Source: CALRQJ02 sp943370285 (GTDB lineage: Bacteria > Bacteroidota > Bacteroidia > Chitinophagales > Chitinophagaceae). From it: DNA of 64,000 nt. The stretch's first letter is position 1; each line of letters starts with the position of its first letter. Location of the stretch: positions 30,886 to 94,885 of the forward strand of contig CALRQJ020000016.1 in the NCBI GenBank assembly GCA_943370285.1. Direction: 5' to 3'. Shown here one piece after another: positions 1 to 7,552 of this stretch. Made by a program: the position numbers and the translations under genes. A model generated the notes under the pieces. The model searched no databases and had not been told where the DNA came from. It saw nothing but the letters and a program-made list of their open reading frames with translations.

Positions 1-1256
1 GCGTTAGTTTGTACTGATGTTAATGTTCCACTTAGTAAATTATTTACTTCATATGGATCTGTTGTTAAAAAGTACATTTGTTTAGCGCCTGTTGCATTTA
101 CAATAAGCTTGTATATTCCGTTGCTTATTGCCCACATATCATCAGTTCCATCTTTTATTTCTGAGTATTGATATTTTCTAACAGTGGCGCTACTTGTAAA
201 TAACGATTTAAAACTTTTGCTATCATTAATTTGACTTACATTAACACCAGCAACCTCTGCAATAGTGCTAAAAATATCGGTAGCATCTATTAAATTATTT
301 TCAGTTCCGGTTCTTGTAACTCCTTTGCCAGATATAAACATAGGTACATTAACACCTCCCTGGTACAATGTACTTTTAACCTTCGAGCTTAAGTAAGGGT
401 TTTGAGCTACTTGGTTAGTTGTGCCATTGTCGCCAATAAAAATAATAATAGTATTGTCTCTTTTTTCAGTAGACATGCTACTTAATAATCTTCCAATTTG
501 AAAATCCATAGCTTCAATTGCGGCCATAAAGTATGGCGTAGCATTCATTCCAGTAGTATATGCAGGTAACGATCCTTGACTATGCATGTTACTTGGAGGA
601 ACATGAAAAGGAGTGTGTGGTGCATTATACGCTAACCACATAAACCAAGGTTTGGTTTGTTGATTGATCCAATTAATAGAGGTGGTAGTAAGCGCTTCTG
701 TAGAATATGTACTCTGCGTACTAGTAACACCATCCTCACTAAGTGTCCAATTATAAAAATCGGTAACAGCACCTCTAATAATTCCTGAATAATAATCAAT
801 ACCCAAAGTTTCTGGATTATACGAATTATTTGAACCAGCTAAATGCCATTTACCTACTACAGCTGTAGCATATTTATTATTGGTATTTGTATTTAAGTAT
901 TTCTGCAAACTTGTTTCCGATTGTGATAAAACATCTGATGCTCCTTTTACACCTGTTCTATAGCCATACTTGCCAGTAAGCATACATGATCTTGTTGGTG
1001 AGCAAACAGGGTTAGACCAAAAATTATTAAATATTAATCCTTTCGTTCTAATAGCATCAATATTTGGGGTATTGGGTTTTATACTTCCCTCTGTATAACC
1101 TTTTATAGCGTCTTTCCCCAAATCATCTGCTATGATAAGTAAAATATTGGGCGATGACGTTGTTGTAGGTGTTTCTGTTGTAGTTGTATTTTTTTTGCAA
1201 GCTGAACTAACAAACGCAAATAAAGCTACTAGTAGGATTAGTTTATTATTAAACAT
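1..1256 (-). CDS. Sulfatase (arylsulfatase family) lipoprotein, 3' end outside the window
   Basis: Translating the minus strand from the ATG at 1256 gives an open frame of about 418 codons that leaves the window at base 1. The N-terminus is a lipoprotein signal ending in SSACKK. Next come the metal-binding start of the alkaline-phosphatase/sulfatase fold (ILLIIADDLG) and the formylglycine motif CSPTRS within NPVCSPTRSCMLTGKYG, so this is a Cys-type sulfatase needing a maturation enzyme. Further family marks are GKWHLAG and IIFIGDNGTT. It should hydrolyse sulfate esters in the periplasm or at the outer membrane; the substrate cannot be read from the sequence. It lies 21 bases after the YHYH gene and is probably co-transcribed with it. 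Confidence 0.93.
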   Translation of the reverse strand, partial: MFNNKLILLVALFAFVSSACKKNTTTTETPTTTSSPNILLIIADDLGKDAIKGYTEGSIKPNTPNIDAIRTKGLIFNNFWSNPVCSPTRSCMLTGKYGYRTGVKGASDVLSQSETSLQKYLNTNTNNKYATAVVGKWHLAGSNNSYNPETLGIDYYSGIIRGAVTDFYNWTLSEDGVTSTQSTYSTEALTTTSINWINQQTKPWFMWLAYNAPHTPFHVPPSNMHSQGSLPAYTTGMNATPYFMAAIEAMDFQIGRLLSSMSTEKRDNTIIIFIGDNGTTNQVAQNPYLSSKVKSTLYQGGVNVPMFISGKGVTRTGTENNLIDATDIFSTIAEVAGVNVSQINDSKSFKSLFTSSATVRKYQYSEIKDGTDDMWAISNGIYKLIVNATGAKQMYFLTTDPYEVNNLLSGTLTSVQTN

Positions 1257-1277
1257 GGTTATGTTTTTAGGGTTAAA

Positions 1278-2216
1278 TTATCTTGGGGTTCCTTTGTAGG
1301 CGCCAATATTATACGGGAAATCATATGTCCAATGATAGTGATAAAGATTTACCATTTGACCATCCCACATTACAGGGTGTTTATGACCATGGCAAACATC
1401 TAAATCTTTTGATGAAAGTAATTCGCCATTTTCGCCATAAGGGCCATAAATACCAAAGCCATCTAACATATATCCCATAAGGGCTGAGTGACCAGAAGAA
1501 CGAACATGTATATGATCTTGCAAATCTTTTGAAGGAAAGTGATAGTGGTATCGTTGTGTTCCATCAGTGTGTCCACCAAATCGGTCCAACATTTCATGAG
1601 CCGCTGCATCATTGCCAAGTGTTGATGCTCCATGATAAATTGCACTACCCGTTAAGGAATAGCCTGCAGGACCAAATCCAACACAAGTTGGAGCCGCTGC
1701 TTCTTGTGGCAAAGCCGGATACGTTACATTTAAAGGCTGAGGAGAAATAATATTTGGATTACGATCGTAATTATAAGGAATAGTACCTGGTGTTATTGGA
1801 AAAATACCAGTAGGATGGTTAGGTAAACCATTACCTGTTAAAGTACGATTACCGCTGGCATCTAAACCCATGTTAAATTGGCTATTCCAAATAACATTGC
1901 CTGCAACTTGCGGCTTTTTGGTATAATCCCATGTGCCGTCTGCGTTTGTCCAATCTCTTGCATTGTTTGCACCAGCACCATTTGCCGGGAGGCCGCAAAG
2001 CCATAAAGAGTTAAAATCTGGTGCAGCACCTCCTTGATTTCTAATGATAATTTTAGTTGAGCCAGTGCCACCAAATGGTAGTTTGGTTAAGTCAACCTTT
2101 GCAACAGGAGTACTATTGCTGTCTGTAGATGATTTTGTACAACTAAAAATAATAACCGATATAAATAATAAATAAATAATATTCGAATTAGCTGCAATAC
2201 TGATTTTTGTACTCAT
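1278..2216 (-). CDS. YHYH-domain lipoprotein
   Basis: The protein has 312 residues with a lipoprotein signal (IIFSCTKSSTD), so it is probably anchored in the outer membrane or periplasm. The C-terminal half is a YHYH domain: RYHYHFPSK, then DHIHVRSSGHS, DGFGIYGPYGENG, CHGHKHP and finally LYHYHWTYDFPYNIGAYKG. The dense His pairs suggest metal binding, but the molecular function of the family is unknown. It is the first gene of a two-gene unit with the downstream sulfatase, which hints at a joint role. The ATG at 2216 is well placed ahead of the signal peptide. Confidence 0.85.
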   Translation of the reverse strand: MSTKISIAANSNIIYLLFISVIIFSCTKSSTDSNSTPVAKVDLTKLPFGGTGSTKIIIRNQGGAAPDFNSLWLCGLPANGAGANNARDWTNADGTWDYTKKPQVAGNVIWNSQFNMGLDASGNRTLTGNGLPNHPTGIFPITPGTIPYNYDRNPNIISPQPLNVTYPALPQEAAAPTCVGFGPAGYSLTGSAIYHGASTLGNDAAAHEMLDRFGGHTDGTQRYHYHFPSKDLQDHIHVRSSGHSALMGYMLDGFGIYGPYGENGELLSSKDLDVCHGHKHPVMWDGQMVNLYHYHWTYDFPYNIGAYKGTPR

Positions 2217-2622
2217 AATTTCATGGTTTCCTCTTCAGACTTTCATAAACTTATGAGGTTTAATCGTAAATATTTTTCGGGTCAAATTAAATAGATGTTG
2301 AAATAATCTATTTGTTACAATGTATAAATAGATTAAAGTTTAAGTTGACGCAGACAATTATTGGAGTGTAGTCCAAAATCTTCAATTTAATGGTTTACCT
2401 AGTTTTAATTTACAATACGAAATGACTAAGAAAAAACAAGCAATAGGTTTGGTAATAAACTTGCGGACGAAACATATTTAGTCTCATTGCAATATATGGC
2501 CTGAAAAAGAAATTTGTTAGCCCTTTCTGTATCTTCAAAGAAATATACTGACTTATAAAAAAAGCGTTACGAACTGTATTATGGGTTCGTCTAGCATCGA
2601 ATTAAGTCCCTGATGACTGCAT

Positions 2623-2640
2623 CCCGACCGTAGCGTCGGG
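2623..2640. repeat. Palindrome CCCGAC...GTCGGG
   Basis: CCCGAC at 2623-2628 pairs with GTCGGG at 2635-2640 across a six-base loop. The same arms recur at 9126-9139 just past glyS, so this looks like a dispersed palindromic repeat. It replaces the T-arm end of the broken tRNA-Arg copy next to it. Confidence 0.6.
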
Positions 2641-2641
2641 G

Positions 2642-2695
2642 CTTGGATCTGGAGTTTCGTCCCCACAGCATTGTGGGGATTATACTATCCATTGT
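2642..2695 (-). pseudogene. Broken partial copy of tRNA-Arg with a palindrome in the anticodon
   Basis: Bases 2642-2659 match 2740-2757 of the intact tRNA-Arg at 17 of 18 positions, and 2680-2695 match 2765-2780 at all 16. Between these blocks the real tRNA has 7 bases, whereas this copy has 20 bases forming a perfect hairpin: TCCCCACA at 2660-2667, loop GCAT, TGTGGGGA at 2672-2679. The junction falls inside the anticodon. Both acceptor arms are missing, so it cannot make a tRNA. Confidence 0.8.
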
Positions 2696-2719
2696 TATAA
2701 TTCAGATGTATTGTGATTG

Positions 2720-2791
2720 TGGCCTCGCCAAGAATCGAACTTGGATCTGGAGCTTCGGAAACTCTTATACTATCCATTGTACTACGAGGCC
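2720..2791 (-). tRNA. tRNA-Arg, anticodon CCG
   Basis: The minus strand folds as a tRNA: acceptor GGCCTCG pairs with CGAGGCC, D-arm GTAC/GTAT, anticodon loop TTCCGAA (anticodon CCG, plus-strand 2756-2758), T-stem CCAAG/CTTGG around TTCGATT, discriminator A. The anticodon stem has an A-C mismatch at its outermost pair. CCA is not encoded, so it must be added enzymatically. A degraded copy lies 25 bases away. Confidence 0.92.
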
Positions 2792-2977
2792 AATATTTTA
2801 GGATTGCAAATGTAAAGTGCAAATACCGAAAAGCAACACAATAGCTTATGGAGTACTTGATTTTAACCCTAGTGGAGTTAAAAAACGCTTAGTTTTTTAA
2901 AATGTGTAAAAAATACATAAAAGACTTGTTGATTAGTCAAAACATTTTATACTTTTATATCACTAAAACTTTTGCAT

Positions 2978-4219
2978 ATGAAAATGTTATCTACACTTTT
3001 TACGTCATTGGCATTAACATCAGCTATTTTGATTGCAAATCCAGCTGAGGCAAATAAGGCTAAATTTTTGCCTCAAGGGGATGCTCCCATTTATACTGAT
3101 GCAACAGCAGATCTTTTTGACAACGGATTTCCGCATCTTGACATCACTCAAATGAATGTTACCAACACTGCCACAAACTTGGTTTTTACGCTAACTGTAA
3201 ATGCAAACATCAACACTACCAATTGGGGTAAATACATGATTGGTATTTCTACCGGAAAGAATGTTGGTTCTACTAACAGTAATGGTTGGGGTAGACCCAT
3301 CAGCATGACATCTCCTGTGGGTGGTATGGACTTTTGGGTAGGTTCTTGGGTAGATGTTCCGGGTGGGGGTGCACAGCTTTGGAAGCACACCGGTGCATGG
3401 GCCGAACAAACTGGTTCAGTGCCTGTTATTGCTCTTGCACCAGGTGCTACTAGCACTATTACCTACACTGTTTCACTAGCATCATTAGGCCTTGTAGCTG
3501 GCGATGCTATTTATTTTGATGCATATTCATCTGGTGGTGGTGGCTCAGACGGTGCTGTTGATGCATTGGCTAACCCTGCACAAAGTATTTCTACTTGGGG
3601 TAATGCATATACTTCTAGTAGAACGCAAAGTATGGGTACAGGTTTGAATAAATATACTGTATCAGCACCTTTACCTGTTGTTTTCGGCGATGTAAAAGCC
3701 TTCAAAAACAGAACCGGTATTGAAGTAAATTGGGCTGTTGCTACTGAAATCAATATTGATGAATATCAAGTTCAGCGTTCTGCCAATGGTACTAGTTTTT
3801 CTACCATTAAAACTGTTCCTGCTCGTAATGTTGGCAATCTAGGTACTACTTATGCCATTACAGATGCTACTGCATTAAAAGGCAAAAACTACTACCGTGT
3901 AGTTGCAGTTGAAAATGGCGACTTAACCTATAGTAGAACCGCATTCCTTAATAATTTGGATGGTAAAGCTGCGTTTACTGTTGCTTTACAACCTGCCGGA
4001 AATATTTTAGTGGTTAAAGTAAATGGCTTAACTGCAGGTAATTACAATATTAATTTGGTAAACAACAATGGCCAATTATTACAAACCAATACTCTGGTAC
4101 ATGATGGTGCAGATGTTGTTAAAAATATCAGCCTTAAAGCCGGATTAGCTGCAGGTATTTACCGTGTTGTATTAACCGGTGAAGGTCAAAACTTGACGCA
4201 AGCTATTATGGTAAGATAA
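2978..4219 (+). CDS. Secreted protein with type IX secretion sorting tail
   Basis: The 413-residue product starts at the ATG at 2978, directly ahead of a signal peptide (MKMLSTLFTSLALTSAIL...PAEA); the TTG two codons upstream is less likely. Residues from about 25 to 225 form a beta-rich, Gly/Ser-rich domain I do not recognise. From about 235 to 320 there is a segment resembling a fibronectin-type domain (GIEVNWAVATEINIDEYQVQ), common just before sorting tails in this phylum. The end (AGIYRVVLTGEGQNLTQAIM plus VR) resembles a type A C-terminal sorting domain. Likely exported across the outer membrane and surface-attached or released. A strong terminator follows. Confidence 0.8.
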   Translation: MKMLSTLFTSLALTSAILIANPAEANKAKFLPQGDAPIYTDATADLFDNGFPHLDITQMNVTNTATNLVFTLTVNANINTTNWGKYMIGISTGKNVGSTNSNGWGRPISMTSPVGGMDFWVGSWVDVPGGGAQLWKHTGAWAEQTGSVPVIALAPGATSTITYTVSLASLGLVAGDAIYFDAYSSGGGGSDGAVDALANPAQSISTWGNAYTSSRTQSMGTGLNKYTVSAPLPVVFGDVKAFKNRTGIEVNWAVATEINIDEYQVQRSANGTSFSTIKTVPARNVGNLGTTYAITDATALKGKNYYRVVAVENGDLTYSRTAFLNNLDGKAAFTVALQPAGNILVVKVNGLTAGNYNINLVNNNGQLLQTNTLVHDGADVVKNISLKAGLAAGIYRVVLTGEGQNLTQAIMVR

Positions 4220-4240
4220 TTTAAATCAAGACTTATTTAA

Positions 4241-4273
4241 AAAACCGCTTGGCAAAAGTCAAGCGGTTTTTTT
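4241..4273 (+). terminator. Rho-independent terminator
   Basis: AAAACCGCTTG (4241-4251) pairs with CAAGCGGTTTT (4260-4270) and is followed by a T run. It ends transcription of the secreted protein gene. Confidence 0.9.
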
Positions 4274-4309
4274 ATTAGAATCAGGCAATTATTCTCTTGT
4301 ATCTATAGC

Positions 4310-4336
4310 AAAAAAATCCCGCCTTTTTGGGCGGGA
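4310..4336 (-). terminator. Rho-independent terminator of the isc operon
   Basis: On the minus strand, a TCCCGCC/GGCGGGA stem (4336-4330 with 4323-4317) encloses a short loop and is followed by a run of six T (bases 4316-4311). It lies about 30 bases past the iscA stop. Confidence 0.88.
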
Positions 4337-4364
4337 CATATAACTAAACTCACAAAAAATAATA

Positions 4365-4730
4365 TTATACAGCGAAACTTTCTCCGCAACCACAACTTCT
4401 GCTGGCATTCGGATTGTCAAAGAAAAATCCTTTGCCGTTCAAGCCATCAGAGAAATCAAGCATCGTATTTACTAAGTATAAAAAGCTTTTTAAATCGGTC
4501 ACTACTTTTACACCATTGTCTTCAAACACTTGGTCCATAGGTTTGATCTCGTTATCAAAATCAAGCTTATAACTCAATCCCGAACAACCACCGCCTACAA
4601 CACCCACTCTTAAAAAATAGTTGGGGTCATCGGCAACGCCGGCATCCGTCATCAACTGAATGACTTTTGCTTTCGCCTTATCACTTACATAAATACTATT
4701 GTCAACCGCTACACTGCTCATAGTTGTCAT
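4365..4730 (-). CDS. iscA: HesB/IscA-type iron-sulfur cluster carrier
   Basis: The 121-residue protein carries the three conserved cysteines of A-type carriers: C49 in GGGCSGLSY and C113/C115 in RSCGCGESF. Such proteins accept Fe-S clusters from the IscU scaffold and pass them to apo-enzymes. It is the last gene of iscS-iscU-iscA, 6 bases after iscU, and is followed by a terminator. Of the A-type subfamilies (IscA, SufA, ErpA), the symbol rests mainly on operon context. Confidence 0.92.
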   Translation of the reverse strand: MTTMSSVAVDNSIYVSDKAKAKVIQLMTDAGVADDPNYFLRVGVVGGGCSGLSYKLDFDNEIKPMDQVFEDNGVKVVTDLKSFLYLVNTMLDFSDGLNGKGFFFDNPNASRSCGCGESFAV

Positions 4731-4736
4731 TCCTTT

Positions 4737-5156
4737 TTAGTGTACTACACTTTCTTCAAACTGAATGGCTTCCATACCATTCTTAGTGCGGTAATCATTG
4801 ATGGCTGCTTTGATCGCATCTTCGGCTAATACAGAGCAGTGAATTTTTACCGGTGGTAAATTCAACTCTTCTACAAAATCCATATTATCAACCGTTAAGG
4901 CTTGGTCAACCGTTTTACCCTTTAACCATTCTGTAGCTAAAGAAGAAGAGGCAATAGCACTACCGCAACCAAAGGTTTTAAATTTAGCATCGGTAATAGT
5001 GTTGGTAGCTTCATCCACTTCAATTTGTAAACGCATAACGTCGCCACACTCCGGTGCACCTACTAAACCGGTGCCCACATTTTTCTTGGCTTTATCTAAA
5101 GTACCTACGTTCTTAGGATTTTGATAATGATCGATTACTTTTTCTGAGTATGCCAT
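4737..5156 (-). CDS. iscU: Iron-sulfur cluster scaffold IscU
   Basis: A full-length scaffold of 139 residues with the three cluster ligands C37 (APECGD), C64 (FGCGSA) and C107 (KIHCSVLAEDA). The LPPVK motif, which in characterised systems is the docking site for the HscA chaperone, is intact at 100-104, although no hscA or hscB is in this operon. Sulfur would come from the upstream desulfurase. The iscS-iscU gap of 115 bases contains a small palindrome and no gene. Confidence 0.96.
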   Translation of the reverse strand: MAYSEKVIDHYQNPKNVGTLDKAKKNVGTGLVGAPECGDVMRLQIEVDEATNTITDAKFKTFGCGSAIASSSLATEWLKGKTVDQALTVDNMDFVEELNLPPVKIHCSVLAEDAIKAAINDYRTKNGMEAIQFEESVVH

Positions 5157-5167
5157 GATGATTAGTT

Positions 5168-5190
5168 GCCCCTATCCCCTGAAGGGGGAT
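5168..5190. repeat. Small palindromic repeat between iscS and iscU
   Basis: The sequence around 5172-5188 contains TCCCC, a short loop and GGGGGA. It resembles the CCCCTAAATCCCC-type word in the 11060-11140 intergenic region. It sits inside an operon, so it may act as a weak RNA hairpin; this was not tested. Confidence 0.45.
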
Positions 5191-5271
5191 TATATCCTGC
5201 GGCGCTGGCAGGTTTTATTTTTTCAAATGGTTGTTTGTAAAGAACTAATTATTTCCCTTTAGGGATTAGGA

Positions 5272-6489
5272 TTAGTGGTGTGCCCACTCAATGCTGTTCA
5301 TATCAATTCCTTCTTTGAACATTTCCCATAACGGACTCATTTCTCTCAACTTCAATACCGTATTGCTAACATGTTCAATCGTATAATCAATTTGATCTTC
5401 GGTGGTAAAACGACCAAGGCCAAAGCGTAAAGAACTGTGTGCCAAATCATCACCTAAACCTAAAGCCTTCAATACATAAGATGGTTCTAAAGAAGCTGAA
5501 GTACAAGCCGAACCTGAACTCAAGGCAATGTTTTTATTAAAGCCCATCAATAAACCTTCTCCTTCAACATATTTGAAAGAAATATTGGTTACATGTGGTA
5601 AACGATGGTTTGGATTACCGTTGATATAAGCTTCTTCAATTTGCATTAAAGCAGTTTCTAATTTATCTCTTAACTTACTCAAACGATCTGCATCTTGCGC
5701 CATTTCTAAACGAGCCAATTCCGCAGCTTTACCAAAACCCACAATACCCGGAACATTTAAAGTACCGCTACGCATACTTCTTTCATGTCCGCCACCGTCC
5801 ATTTGAGCGGTAACTTTAACCCTTGGATTTTTACGGCGAACATACAAAGCACCAATACCTTTTGGTCCGTACATTTTATGTGCAGTAAAAGCCATTAAAT
5901 CAATGCCATCTTTATTTACATCAACCGGAATTTTTCCAACTGCCTGAACCGCATCTGAGAAAAACAATACGCCATGCTTTTTTGCAATAGTGCTGATTTC
6001 TTTAACGGGTTGTATCACACCAATTTCATTATTGGCATACATTATGGCAATTAAAATAGTGGTTGGTTTGATAGCCGCTTCTAATTCAGCTAAATCAATT
6101 AAACCATCTTCTTTTACATTCAGGTAGGTAACTTCTGCACCCATTTTCTCAATATGCTTACAAGTATCTAACACCGCTTTGTGTTCAGTATTAGCAGTAA
6201 TGATATGATTACCTTTGCTAGCGTACATTTCAAACACACCTTTAATGGCCAAATTATCGCCTTCGGTGGCACCGGAGGTAAAAATGATTTCTTTAGGATC
6301 GGCACCAATCAATTTTGCCACTTGTTCACGGGCATAATCAACGGCTTCCTCGGCAGCCCAACCAAAAGGGTGGTTACGGCTTGCTGCATTACCAAATTGT
6401 TCGGTAAAGTAAGGAATCATGGCTTCTACTACTCTTGGGTCGCAAGGGGTAGTGGCATTATTATCTAAGTAAACAGGTAATTTCAACAT
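5272..6489 (-). CDS. iscS: Cysteine desulfurase IscS
   Basis: The protein has 405 residues, the usual length of IscS. It is a PLP enzyme that converts cysteine to alanine and carries the persulfide used for Fe-S clusters and tRNA thiolation. The PLP lysine is K205 in FTAHKMYGPKG, and the catalytic persulfide cysteine is C329 in SSGSACTSAS, on the long loop typical of group I desulfurases. First gene of the operon; no iscR repressor gene is upstream, where the neighbour instead diverges. A TAGTTTTG promoter box lies at 6523-6530. Confidence 0.97.
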   Translation of the reverse strand: MLKLPVYLDNNATTPCDPRVVEAMIPYFTEQFGNAASRNHPFGWAAEEAVDYAREQVAKLIGADPKEIIFTSGATEGDNLAIKGVFEMYASKGNHIITANTEHKAVLDTCKHIEKMGAEVTYLNVKEDGLIDLAELEAAIKPTTILIAIMYANNEIGVIQPVKEISTIAKKHGVLFFSDAVQAVGKIPVDVNKDGIDLMAFTAHKMYGPKGIGALYVRRKNPRVKVTAQMDGGGHERSMRSGTLNVPGIVGFGKAAELARLEMAQDADRLSKLRDKLETALMQIEEAYINGNPNHRLPHVTNISFKYVEGEGLLMGFNKNIALSSGSACTSASLEPSYVLKALGLGDDLAHSSLRFGLGRFTTEDQIDYTIEHVSNTVLKLREMSPLWEMFKEGIDMNSIEWAHH

Positions 6490-6522
6490 AAAATGGTCTT
6501 ATTTTCTATTCTTGTTATAACG

Positions 6523-6530
6523 CAAAACTA
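6523..6530 (-). promoter_or_regulatory. Bacteroidota -7 box upstream of iscS
   Basis: TAGTTTTG on the minus strand matches the phylum consensus TAnnTTTG and ends 33 bases before the iscS start. Confidence 0.55.
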
Positions 6531-6613
6531 CTCAAACGGTTCTTACATTTGATGCGGTAAATGACCTGAAAGGGTTAATTTCCACATTTCGTAACAGCCT
6601 GAAACCATCGTAA

Positions 6614-7021
6614 ATGCAGCAAATTGAACATATTGGCATCGCCGTAAAAAGTCTGGCAACTGCTATTCCGTTATTTGAAAAATTATTGAATACACCTTGC
6701 TACAAGACCGAAACGGTAGCATCGGAGCAGGTGAATACCGCTTTTTTTAAGGTAAAAGACAGCAAAATTGAACTGTTAGAAAGTAGTAGTGCCGATGGCG
6801 TCATTGCCAAATTTGTTGACCGAAAGGGAGAAGGTATGCACCATATTGCATTTGAAGTGGCTGATATTGAAGCTGAAATGAAAAGATTAGTGGGAGAAGG
6901 ATTTACCTTTTTGAACGAAATGCCAAAATTGGGTGCCGACAATAAATTGGTGTGTTTTTTACACCCAAAGGGAACAAATGGGGTATTGGTGGAGTTATGT
7001 CAGGAAAGAAAGGACACCTAA
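6614..7021 (+). CDS. mce: Methylmalonyl-CoA epimerase
   Basis: The 135-residue glyoxalase-fold protein begins MQQIEHIGIAVKSL and contains GEGMHHIAFEV and GTNGVLVELC, which supply the His/Glu metal ligands of the vicinal-oxygen-chelate family. Length and motif order fit methylmalonyl-CoA epimerase, which interconverts the R and S forms in propionate/succinate metabolism. The mutase subunits are not in the window. It diverges from iscS and appears to be a single-gene unit. Confidence 0.88.
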   Translation: MQQIEHIGIAVKSLATAIPLFEKLLNTPCYKTETVASEQVNTAFFKVKDSKIELLESSSADGVIAKFVDRKGEGMHHIAFEVADIEAEMKRLVGEGFTFLNEMPKLGADNKLVCFLHPKGTNGVLVELCQERKDT

Positions 7022-7552
7022 TTCTCTCCGTGGGGGACTTGAGGAAAGAGGCATCTAAATTGTCCGTTTTTTGAGAGGTGTGGTTGGTTTATTGATGTTT
7101 GAGTTTTTGAAGCTAGTGGTGGGAGATATACGACTGGTGAGTACCATTGTTGCAATTGAAAAGTGTGAATGTTTATTGTCCTTTTTTGCTTGTCCAATAA
7201 AGGACCTCGGAAACCGATATACAGGCCTGTTTCCGATATCGCACAGATGAAGCATTTGAATTACTGTGATTATGGACTTTAGTTCTTTGTTTGGCATCAG
7301 TCCTACATTATTTTATTTATACAAAAAGGAAATGATACTCCTTTGAACATTGCAGAAAGTGAGTTGACATGTATTTGATTGCACATTACAGTAGGTTGCG
7401 TAACATTAGCAGGCTGAGCTTGTCGATGCCAGCATATGAAAATAACTTAATCACTTGTTGGAATAAGAACTTTGAAATACCACACATCTTTGCACCTTTG
7501 TCTCTTTGCGTGGAAACAATGAATTGAAATTTTACCTATAAAATACTTACAT
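7022..7552. other. Intergenic stretch with repeat-like words, no clear gene
   Basis: Frames of 51 (plus, from about 7097) and 80 codons (minus) overlap each other, and neither looks like a real protein. A GGAAAC...GTTTCC inverted repeat lies near 7208-7233. Near 7408-7430 is GGCTGAGCTTGTCGATGCC, close to the word GGCTGAGCNTGTCGAAGCC that I recall as widespread between genes in this phylum. The stretch may be a decayed gene or a repeat landing area. Confidence 0.45.

Larger units (their letters stand above)
2217..2719. other. Gene-poor intergenic stretch
   Basis: About 500 bases without a credible coding region. The left part is AT-rich and should hold the promoter of the YHYH-sulfatase unit. 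The right part (2620-2700) holds two palindromes and a broken tRNA-Arg copy, listed separately. The longest ATG frame seen on the plus strand here codes for only about 19 residues. Confidence 0.6.

Noticed and set aside
7055..7297. 80-codon minus-strand frame in the intergenic region
   Set aside because: It has no signal, domain or hydrophobic pattern, overlaps a 51-codon plus-strand frame, and its codons look random.
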